Below, piece by piece: positions 8,286 through 14,641 of a stretch of 14,641 nt of DNA. The stretch spans positions 1-14,641 of the forward strand of contig KN805476.1 in NCBI GenBank assembly GCA_000818945.1. The letters run 5' to 3'. How positions within the stretch are numbered: position 1 is the stretch's first letter; the number at the start of each line of letters is the position of its first letter. The notes below the pieces were generated by a model that saw only the letters and a program-made list of their open reading frames with translations, had not been told where the DNA came from and did not search any database. The translations under genes and the position numbers were made by a program. Source of the DNA: Schizochytrium sp. CCTCC M209059 (taxonomy: Eukaryota; Sar; Bigyra; Thraustochytrida; Thraustochytriidae).

Positions 8286-8369
8286 ATTCAAATTCAAATT
8301 CAAATTCAAATTCAAATTCAAGTTCAAATTCAAGTTCAAATTCAAATTCAAATTCAAGTTCAACTTCGA
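8286..8369. repeat. Hexanucleotide minisatellite (ATTCAA)n
   Basis: Thirteen tandem NTTCAA units (ten ATTCAA, three GTTCAA) at 8286-8363, followed by a degenerate CTTCGA unit. It is an AT-rich, purine/pyrimidine-asymmetric block within very GC-rich surroundings, about 570-650 bases upstream of the Lon ATG. Frames across it read as alternating Phe-Lys, Ser-Asn or Gln-Ile on the plus strand, and none of these starts with ATG. Confidence 0.9.
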
Positions 8370-8513
8370 ATTTGCTCGAACCCCAACCCATCCGTGCGAC
8401 CTTCCTTGGCTTGCCTTCCGGAGCGGCGCGACCCGAGGCAAAGAAATCGGGCCGAGCAAGCAAATCCCGTTCCACCCCCAGCGCCAGCCCGCGGCCGCGA
8501 GCGCGCGCTACGT

Positions 8514-8538
8514 CGCCTCGCCTCGCCTCGCCTCGCCT
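8514..8538. repeat. (CGCCT)5 pentanucleotide repeat
   Basis: Five perfect tandem copies of CGCCT in the GC-rich leader upstream of Lon. On the opposite strand this is AGGCG, a G-rich tract. Confidence 0.85.
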
Positions 8539-8593
8539 CGCGCCGCGCCGCGAGTGCCTCGGAGACGAGCAGACCCGGCCGGCCTTGACTTGA

Positions 8594-8607
8594 CTCTCTC
8601 TCTCTCT
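8594..8607. repeat. (CT)7 dinucleotide tract
   Basis: Seven CT dinucleotides about 330 bases upstream of the Lon ATG. Pyrimidine tracts of this kind are common in core promoters and leaders; here only the repeat itself is certain. Confidence 0.8.
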
Positions 8608-8855
8608 GTGACGGGGAGAGCGCGATCGCCGGGCGGGCAAAGCGAGAAAGCCGCGGGCGGGATCGCAGCGACGATCGCGAAGCGGCGCGGCGGGCGGACT
8701 GCGCGCGAGGCAGCGCGGCGCGGCAGCAGAGCGGGAAGGAGCGGCGCCGACTGCGCGAGGAGCCGAGGGGCGCAGGCTCGTGCCGCGCCGAGGCCGCGGC
8801 GGGAGCAGACGGAGCGGCGGCGGGCAGTACTCCAGGCGGGAGGGGGGAAGCCGAG

Positions 8856-8887
8856 GGAAGGAAGGAAGGAAGGAAGGGAGGGAGGGA
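8856..8887. repeat. (GGAA)5(GGGA)3 purine tract
   Basis: Five GGAA units (8856-8875) run into three GGGA units (8876-8887), giving an uninterrupted purine strand immediately upstream of the Lon start at 8939. In the open frame it would encode Gly/Lys/Glu/Arg-rich low complexity, consistent with untranslated leader rather than conserved protein. Confidence 0.85.
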
Positions 8888-8938
8888 GAAGGCCGGAACC
8901 AGGATCTAGGCTTGCCGCGTGAAGCGCGAGCAGACGCG

Positions 8939-9208
8939 ATGAAGGCCAACACGACGTCGATGCCGGTGCACAAGCCGACGCAGCTGCCGCTGCTGACGAT
9001 CAGGAGGCGCGTGCTCGTGCCGGGCGTCCTGCTGCGGCTGCAGATCGGGAGGCCTAACAGCGTGCGGCTCGTAGAGTCCATCTGGGATAGCTCCACGCGG
9101 TCCTTCAAGAAGGGCGCCCTTCTGGCGGTGTCCACCGTCAAGACCGAGAGCGACGCCGCCTCTTCTTCGTCCGGCGCGAGCGCGAAAAAGGCAATCGGCG
9201 ACAAGGAT

Positions 9209-9252
<44 letters not shown>

Positions 9253-10333
9253 GGATGCCGGCGCCGGCGCCGGCGCCGAGCCGCTCGAAGTCATTGACAT
9301 GCCGGGCGCCAGCGAGGATGGCCCCACCTCGTGCTACAAGGCCGGCACGGTGGCGCGTGTCCTGCAGCTTTCCAAGATCAACGGCAAGGACTCGTCGAAC
9401 TTTCAGTTTACTCTTCTGGTCGAGGGTCTCTCGCGCATGAGCGTCGAGGAAATCGTGCGCACGGAACCGTACGCGGTGGCCAAGATCGCCTGGAAGGCTG
9501 ACATTGGGTCCGTGAACGACACCGAGGTCCGGGCGCTGGCCATCAACGTGCGCGAGATCGCACAAGACCTGCTTGAGCTGCAGCGCAAGCGCAACTCGCC
9601 GCTGGGCAAAAAGACCAAGGAGGTGATTGATAATCTGGACCGCGCATCGCCCGGACGGCTGGCCGATCTCCTCGCCGCCAACCTCGACGCCTCCGTCGAG
9701 GAGAAGCAGCACGTGCTTGCAGAGCAAGAGCTCGCACCGCGTCTGCGACGCACGCTCGAGCTGCTGAACCGCCAAGTTGAGGTCTTTCGCATGAGTGACA
9801 AGATCCAAAACGAGGTCGAGGGCAAACTCAAGAACACCCAGCGCGAATACTACCTTCGCCAGCAACTGCGGGCCATCAACGAGGAGCTCGGCCAGATGAA
9901 TGGCAAGGGCGGCGCTGGCAGCGAACAGGACGAGATCGAAGCCCTTGAGGAGAACCTCGCCGGCATCAAGCTGCCAGAAGAACCGCGCCAGGTCGCGGAC
10001 CGTGAGCTGCAGCGCCTCAAGCAGATGCAGCCCTCGCAGCCCGAGTACGCCGTGATTCGCTCGTACCTCGAGCTCATGGCCGAGCTTCCCTGGGGCAAGG
10101 TCTCCAAGGACAATTTGGACATTGGCCACGCCCGCGCACAGCTCGACGCGGACCATCACGCTCTCGAGCGCGTCAAGAACCGCATCATCGAGTTTCTCGC
10201 CGTGCGCTCACTGAAGAATGACATGAAGGGTCCGATCCTTTGCCTCGCCGGCCCGCCTGGCGTGGGCAAGACCTCGTTGGGTAAGAGTGTCGCGGAGTCG
10301 CTCGGACGACAGTTCCGCCGTCTCGCGCTCGGT

Positions 10334-10368
<35 letters not shown>

Positions 10369-11977
10369 TCGCACCTATATTGGCGCTTTGCCGGGCAACA
10401 TTATTACGACCCTGAAAAAGGCAGGCACGGAGAACCCTGTCATTTTGTTGGACGAAATCGACAAGCTCGGTCGAGACGTGCGCGGCGATCCTGCCTCTGC
10501 GCTGCTCGAGGTCCTCGACCCGGAACAGAATGACAAATTTGTCGATCACTACTTGAACGTGCCGTACGACCTGAGCAAGGTCCTCTTCATCGCCACGGCC
10601 AATCGTCTCGACACGATTCCGGGACCTCTGCTTGACCGCATGGAAGTGATCGAGCTGCCGGGCTATACGCAGGCGGAGAAGCACGAGATTGCCGTACAAC
10701 ACCTCATTCCGAAGCAAATGGAGCGCCATGGCATCGCCAAGGACCACATCGAGTTCACCCCGTCGGCAGTTGACAAAATCATTGACTCGTACACTCGCGA
10801 GGCGGGCGTGCGCAGCTTGGACCGCGAGATTGCCGCCCTTTGCCGACATGCTGCCGTCAAGGTGGCGCAATCGCGCGATCGTCGCCGTTCGCACTCGCTT
10901 TCCTTTGACGAGGAGGAAGGTGCTGCCACTCCCGCTGCCGAGACGAGAGCAGCGGCGACAAAGAGCGCCAATCCTCAAGACGAGGATGCCGACGGCACGA
11001 GCACAACCGCGAATGCCGGCGCCGACGACGAGGAGGAGCAGCTGCTACCCCTTTTGCTGGAGTCGGATTTTAAGATGATCCTCATCACCTCCGCAGTAGT
11101 GGAGGAAGTTCTTGGCCCGGCGAAGTACGAGTCGGAGATTGCGCAGCGCATGGCCATCCCAGGTGTGTCGACGGGTCTCGCCTGGACGCAGGTCGGCGGC
11201 GAAATTCTCTTTATCGAATCCTGGCTGCACCGCGGCTCGGGACGCGTCCAGCTCACGGGTAGGCTCGGCGAGACCATGTCCGAGAGTGTCCGTGCGGCAC
11301 TCAGCTTTGTTCGCGGCAATCTGCACGAGCTCGGCCTTGACCATCTCAAGGACTGCGACGTGGACCTGCAGACTGCCATCTCTAAGGCTGATTTGCACGT
11401 TCATTTCCCCGCTGGAGGTGTCCCCAAGGACGGTCCCTCTGCAGGCGTGGCCGTGACTGCATCGATCCTCAGCGCTCTTTCGGGCCGCTGCGTGCGCGCA
11501 GACACGGCCTGCACAGGCGAGATCACGCTGCGTGGTCTGGTCCTCCCCGTGGGTGGAATCAAAGAGAAGGTGATTGCCGCGCACCGCGCTGGTCTCAAGC
11601 GCGTCGTCCTGCCCAAACGCAACGAAAAGGATGTGGTGGAGATTCCCGACGAAGTGCGCAAGGGTCTCGAGATTGTCTTTGTGGACAACATTGTCAGCGC
11701 CATGGCCCAGCTCTTTGAGCCGTCCGGCAAGCTTCCCGTTCCGCGTTGGCTTTTGGAGATCGCCGAGGAATCTGCTCGCGTTGAGCGCGTCAAGAACGCG
11801 CGCGAGGACCCCTCGGGCGGTAATGGCGGTGGCAGCGGTGGCGCTGGCGGCCACAAGGACACGCGCATCCCGCCTTCGGCCCATAATTCGGGCGATAAAC
11901 CCGGCCAACCGACGTCGCAGTGGTCGCAGGTCCGCCGCGACCTCTGTGGCCCGGTTCTTCTTGAGTCGAACTTGTAA
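8939..11977 (+). CDS. LONP2: Peroxisomal-type Lon protease (ATP-dependent Ser-Lys protease, LON2/LONP2-like)
   Basis: ATP-dependent protease/chaperone that degrades damaged or misfolded proteins, here most like the peroxisomal branch. It has 1012 residues. The N-terminal substrate-binding domain begins LPLLTIRRRVLVPGVLLRLQ, close to plant LON2, with no obvious mitochondrial presequence. A coiled region has EYYLRQQLRAINEELG. The AAA+ domain has Walker A GPPGVGKT (438-445), Walker B VILLDEID (501-508), sensor TAN (553-555) and arginine finger R567. The C-terminal protease domain has the catalytic serine in KDGPSAG (S834) and lysine in GGIKEK (K877), so the dyad is intact. The chain ends in Ser-Asn-Leu, a plausible weak PTS1 in place of SKL. 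Lineage inserts are a 14-Asn tract (91-104) with an Ala-Gly run, an acidic linker at about 645-707 between AAA+ and protease domains, and a Gly-rich C-terminal extension. The open frame reaches back to a GTG at 8780; the ATG at 8939 (G at -3) is chosen because the conserved domain starts just after it. No intron is needed. Confidence 0.96.
9209..9250 (+). repeat. (AAC)14 trinucleotide repeat within the Lon gene
   Basis: Fourteen consecutive AAC codons give a pure Asn tract in the N-terminal domain, followed closely by a GCCGGC-type repeat encoding alternating Gly-Ala. The perfect codon homogeneity suggests recent slippage expansion. It falls in a loop region between conserved blocks, so it probably does not disturb folding and may vary in length between strains. 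Confidence 0.95.
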
Positions 11978-12028
11978 GCAAAAGAAAAACCTACAACGAT
12001 GTGCGTCTTGCTTTCGAGCCAACGCACA

Positions 12029-12045
12029 AGCGCCACTGTGGCGCT
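12029..12045. terminator. Hairpin in the Lon 3' flank (possible 3'-end or RNA-stability element)
   Basis: AGCGCCAC and GTGGCGCT form a perfect 8-bp inverted repeat around one base, about 50 bases after the Lon stop codon, followed by TTTATTT. It could mark transcript 3'-end formation or stabilise the mRNA. Eukaryotic genes do not usually end at such hairpins, so the functional label is tentative; the structure is certain. Confidence 0.35.
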
Positions 12046-12263
12046 CTTTATTTCCTTATGCAGCACATACACCCACATGAAACGAACACACGAAAAGTGG
12101 GTTGGCGGGGTGGGTGCAGGAAGATGGTGTTCTCTGCCAGCCAGCAAAAGCTCCGCAGCCACCGCAGCCACCGCCGCCATGTCGTGGCGTTAATTATTTC
12201 ATTAGAGCGCCACTAACTTATACATGATGGAGTTGCTGTCTTTTTACACTGTGCGTGTATGCT

Positions 12264-12287
12264 CAATGGCGAGGAAGGGCGCCATTG
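12264..12287. terminator. Hairpin in the coiled-coil gene 3' flank
   Basis: CAATGGCG and CGCCATTG form a perfect 8-bp inverted repeat with an 8-base loop, about 145 bases beyond the stop of the minus-strand coiled-coil gene. It mirrors the hairpin on the Lon side of the same convergent intergenic region. Its role is unknown. Confidence 0.3.
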
Positions 12288-12428
12288 TCAAATGCCAATC
12301 TTCAAGATATTGGTCTCGTTGGGATGGATGGAGGGGCTTGGTGCGGGCATCGAGTATCACGTGTCGTCACGAACGAAAGAGGATAAAAGAGGGAGACACG
12401 AGTTACACAACGATGCAATGTCATTAAA

Positions 12429-12434
12429 TTTATT
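12429..12434 (-). promoter_or_regulatory. AATAAA hexamer overlapping the stop codon of the coiled-coil gene
   Basis: On the minus strand the final Lys codon, the TAA stop and the next base create AATAAA. If used as a polyadenylation signal it would leave a 3' UTR of only some 10-30 bases. A chance AT-rich match is the alternative. Confidence 0.3.
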
Positions 12435-14502
12435 TTCCAACAAGTTCCTGCAAATGCGAAAGAATGCCTTGAATGTCCTCCATCATGGCGGCATGCGCGC
12501 GATCTACAAGATGCAAAAGATCTGGATCACCCGCATGCGTGGCGTGAAGACTTGCCACACGCTTCATGCAATCACGCATGCGTGTATCCATTTTATAGAG
12601 CAGCCCCTCGAACTCGTCCCGGATCTCGGGCTGGAGCACGAGCACACCCGAACTGCCTCGACGAGGGGACGCCGCTTTGCGCGCGAGCGCAACTTGTTGC
12701 TCTAATTCGTCGTTCTCCTGGCGGAGCTGATCGAGCTGATTCGTGAGCTGATCGATTTCACGAAGGCAAGCGGCAAGAGAGGAGCCGGACGCGGCGCTCG
12801 GAGCCCCGCGCTTGGTATTGAAAAGACCGCCTCCATTGTGTGAAGCGTCGCGACGACCCACGCGATTACGGTTCATTACCTCTTCATAGGATGCTTGGTG
12901 TTGCACGCGTCGTTTTACATCCTCCAAGTGACGTTGATGACGATCCTTTTGTCGCTTGAGTAGCTTGACATGGTGCGCATGCCAGACTTTGCCCAGGTCG
13001 CGAAGCAGATGATCGACGAGGTCGATCGCGACATGTGGAAGGTAGCGGTTACGAAAGGCAATCATAATGCGAACAGCTTCGGCAGGGACCCAGTGTTCGA
13101 GCTCTGCGGCGGCATCGCTCGAGGGAACACGATCGCCGGCTAGGAGAGAGGCGTACGACTTGTCGAGTTGGCGGAGCTCGCGGCGTTGCTCAGGTCCCCA
13201 TGAAAGCGTGGCTGACCCTCGGGCATCGACTGCTGCGGGCTTTTTGGCGTGACTCGAGGGATGCAACGCGTGGTGGTCGGGGAGATCTCGCACGGACTCA
13301 GAAGGCAAATAGGAAAGGTCGGCATCGTCTGTGACCTCGCACAGAGACATGAACTGCTTGAAGGCTGGAGTGTTCCGTAGGAGCGCCAAGAGACGCGCAT
13401 TGTCGACGCGAAGGTGATCGATTCGCGCCTGTGCGTCGCGTTGCTGGTCGAGTGCTGCCTTGTGTGCGCCGCCCTTGAGCTCTTGGGTCTGCATCTCAAT
13501 CTTGCGGTGGAGACGGGCGATTTCGACGTCCCGTTCCTGGACGAGAAGCGTTTGGTTTTCGAGGGCCGCCTGCGCGGCCTGTCGCGCATCCTCTGCGCGC
13601 TGCAGATCAAGAGCAAGAGCTTGCGCTTTGGTCTCGAGCGCGGCAAGACGATCTTGCGAGGCGGCACTGAGCTTTCCACGAGCGCTTGTGTTCTCGTCCA
13701 CCCGTCTCTGCAGCTCCTCGTTTTGACATTCGAGTTCCCTGTTTTCACGCTCGAGTTCTGTGGCATGTGCCTCGAGCGTGCTGGCACGATGTCGCGCATC
13801 ATCTTGGGCGCCGCGAATAGCGCGTAGCTCGCTGCTCAATTTTTCGTAATTTGCAGCCCAGCGCTCGTTCTCCGCGCGTGCAGCTTGAAGTTCCTGTGTA
13901 TTGGTCCGTAGACGCTCGCGCAGTACGCTTACGTCTCGAAGAAGCTCTTCATTTTCTGCCATGCTCAGCCTGGAAAGTCGTGCTTCGACTTCGTTACGTC
14001 CGAACGATGCGCGCAAGGATGCGATTTCCTCTGTTCGTTCACGTAGTTCGCGCTTGGCATGCTGCCAAAGTTCGTCGATGCGGGCGAGTTCCGCTTTGGT
14101 GGCTGCAGTCTGGCAAGCGCTCAGCGTCGCATGTGCGTCAGCAATCTGCCTTGCATCCCGGGTCTCCTTTTCCTCTTCGTCTTCGAGGTCGTTGTCCAGG
14201 TCGGCGGCGACCCGGGAAGAGCTATGCTTCCCTGCGACTTGTTGCGATTTGCGAAGAGGCGTATTCTTCCCGGTCGCGTAGTCGGCGAAGATTTCCCCGA
14301 CGGCCTCGATAACGCTGACGCTACCGCTGCGTGCTCTTGCGCGTCGCGGCGATGCCGGTGGTGAGATACTCGCCATCGCTAAGGCTGCCTTTGACAAAGA
14401 AGACGACGCCGCCGACGACGACGGCGGCGGCGGCGGGGGCGCTCTTCCCAGTCCAGCCCACGGTCGCGGCTCCAGCTTGACCGAGAATATTTTGTCCGCC
14501 AT
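12430..14502 (-). CDS. Long coiled-coil protein, possibly cytoskeletal, centrosomal or flagellar
   Basis: A 690-residue protein dominated by heptad-rich helix. Residues 1-110 are low complexity (Pro6 run, Ser/Ala tracts, SPPASPRR, acidic DLEDEEE). Residues about 115-377 form a long coiled coil rich in Glu, Arg, Ala and Leu (for example ERENRELECQNEELQRRVDE). Two compact, conserved-looking segments follow: LLALLRNTPAFKQFMSLCEV...DLSYLPS (371-401) and ELEHWVPAEAVRIMIAFRNR (468-487) leading into LLRDLGKVWHAHHVKLLKRQ. Shorter coils at about 508-545 and 578-608 and a helical C-terminus complete it. I do not recognise a named family; the pattern resembles uncharacterised basal-body or axonemal coiled-coil proteins, which would suit a zoosporic protist, but that is inference. 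The ATG has a good context (G at -3, G at +4). The frame stays open, without an ATG, to the right edge of the window, so an additional upstream exon remains possible. Confidence 0.78.
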   Translation of the reverse strand: MADKIFSVKLEPRPWAGLGRAPPPPPPSSSAASSSLSKAALAMASISPPASPRRARARSGSVSVIEAVGEIFADYATGKNTPLRKSQQVAGKHSSSRVAADLDNDLEDEEEKETRDARQIADAHATLSACQTAATKAELARIDELWQHAKRELRERTEEIASLRASFGRNEVEARLSRLSMAENEELLRDVSVLRERLRTNTQELQAARAENERWAANYEKLSSELRAIRGAQDDARHRASTLEAHATELERENRELECQNEELQRRVDENTSARGKLSAASQDRLAALETKAQALALDLQRAEDARQAAQAALENQTLLVQERDVEIARLHRKIEMQTQELKGGAHKAALDQQRDAQARIDHLRVDNARLLALLRNTPAFKQFMSLCEVTDDADLSYLPSESVRDLPDHHALHPSSHAKKPAAVDARGSATLSWGPEQRRELRQLDKSYASLLAGDRVPSSDAAAELEHWVPAEAVRIMIAFRNRYLPHVAIDLVDHLLRDLGKVWHAHHVKLLKRQKDRHQRHLEDVKRRVQHQASYEEVMNRNRVGRRDASHNGGGLFNTKRGAPSAASGSSLAACLREIDQLTNQLDQLRQENDELEQQVALARKAASPRRGSSGVLVLQPEIRDEFEGLLYKMDTRMRDCMKRVASLHATHAGDPDLLHLVDRAHAAMMEDIQGILSHLQELVGK

Positions 14503-14563
14503 GCCTTGCCTCGTGGACTGCCTGCGCTGCCGCGCGCAGAATGCCTCGAGGATCAGCGCATGC

Positions 14564-14603
14564 TCGACGAAGAGGCCGGCGAAGAGGTCGACGAAGAGGC
14601 CGG
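14564..14603. repeat. Direct repeat TCGACGAAGAGGCCGG, 24-bp period
   Basis: A 16-bp sequence occurs perfectly at 14564-14579 and again at 14588-14603, with a partial CGAAGAGG copy between, giving a 24-bp tandem duplication. It lies 60-100 bases upstream of the coiled-coil gene's ATG, in its leader or promoter. Confidence 0.75.
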
Positions 14604-14641
14604 AGGGATAGAAAGCGGGGTGGAGAGGGTCCCACCCGCCC

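Larger units (their letters stand above)
7520..8938. other. Divergent promoter and leader region, rich in simple repeats
   Basis: About 1.4 kb between the divergently arranged four-TM gene and Lon gene. No credible ATG-initiated gene is seen; the long open frames here begin at GTG or TTG and are mostly products of GC-rich sequence and repeats. The left part holds a CCAAT box in reverse orientation (ATTGG at 7664-7668) about 145 bases upstream of the four-TM start, and a GTATAC/TACGTA tandem element. The right part, toward Lon, carries TTCAAA, CGCCT, CT and GGAA tracts and is extremely GC-rich apart from the TTCAAA block. Several upstream ATGs (for example near 7767, 7889 and 8204) would matter if the Lon leader is long. 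The Lon frame itself is open, without an ATG, from at least 8780. Confidence 0.5.
11978..12429. other. Convergent 3' intergenic region between Lon and the coiled-coil gene
   Basis: This holds the 3' UTRs of both genes. No ATG-initiated reading frame here has recognisable content. Two perfect 8-bp hairpins and a third copy of the first hairpin's arm (AGAGCGCCAC at 12204-12213) are seen. No canonical AATAAA is obvious downstream of Lon on the plus strand. A CACGTG palindrome lies at 12358-12363. Confidence 0.5.

Noticed and set aside
8286..8369. TTCAAA array considered as a CRISPR array or as heat-shock elements upstream of Lon
   Set aside because: There are no spacers, so it is not CRISPR. 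Heat-shock elements need alternating inverted GAA/TTC blocks in 5-bp phase; here TTC recurs in one orientation every 6 bp.
7857..8459. Minus-strand open frame with an Asn-Leu repeat
   Set aside because: The repeat is the reverse reading of the ATTCAA minisatellite; the flanks are non-conserved Arg/Ala/Ser-rich sequence.
8026..8922. Plus-strand 298-codon open frame (Phe-Lys repeat) upstream of Lon
   Set aside because: It begins at GTG, consists of microsatellite translation and Arg/Ala-rich GC filler, and overlaps the Lon leader.
8906..10159. Minus-strand 417-codon open frame opposite Lon
   Set aside because: It is antisense to an intact, strongly conserved Lon; long antisense frames are expected from GC-biased codon use, and its Val run mirrors the AAC tract.
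11045..12022. Minus-strand 325-codon open frame opposite the Lon protease domain
   Set aside because: It is antisense to conserved catalytic sequence and has no independent domain signature.
14321..14635. Minus-strand frame with a hydrophobic VVVGGVVFFVKG stretch overlapping the start of the coiled-coil gene
   Set aside because: It starts at GTG and its hydrophobic stretch comes from the CGACGACGGCGGCGG-type repeat read out of frame; Arg-Pro-Leu-Arg repeats mirror the 24-bp tandem repeat.

Overview
The window looks like nuclear DNA from a GC-rich, intron-poor unicellular eukaryote, most probably a stramenopile of the thraustochytrid/labyrinthulomycete type. The reasons are long uninterrupted reading frames, eukaryote-only families (a GPI-glycan glycosyltransferase and a peroxisomal Lon), low-complexity Asn, Ala and Pro tracts, many microsatellites in gene leaders, and no bacterial operon structure or Shine-Dalgarno signals. 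The lineage is an inference from style; no rRNA or other marker gene is present.

Layout: (1) 1-825 is a non-coding 5' flank ending in a Lys-Ser-type hexamer repeat. (2) 826-2673 (+) encodes a membrane glycosyltransferase resembling PGAP4/TMEM246, the enzyme that adds GalNAc to the GPI-anchor core; the GT-A domain is split by a pair of membrane segments. (3) 2674-3105 is intergenic. (4) 3106-6738 (+) encodes a 1210-residue secretory-pathway protein that joins a bacterial-style SAM methyltransferase domain, a GT-A glycosyltransferase and a GT4 (GT-B) glycosyltransferase. It is the most unusual object in the window. (5) 6908-7519 (-) encodes an unrecognised four-helix membrane protein. (6) 7520-8938 is a 1.4-kb divergent promoter and leader region full of simple repeats. 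(7) 8939-11977 (+) encodes a complete Lon protease of the peroxisomal LON2/LONP2 type ending in Ser-Asn-Leu. (8) 11978-12429 is a convergent 3' region with two hairpins. (9) 12430-14502 (-) encodes a long coiled-coil protein, with its frame open to the right edge.

The two left-hand genes are head-to-tail and both are predicted to modify glycans in the ER/Golgi, so they may serve a common surface-glycan or GPI-glycan pathway, though adjacency alone is weak evidence in eukaryotes. The Lon gene and the coiled-coil gene have no evident link to them. For three genes (PGAP4-like, four-TM and Lon) the longest open frame begins at a non-ATG codon; starts were moved to the first credible in-frame ATG and no introns were needed.
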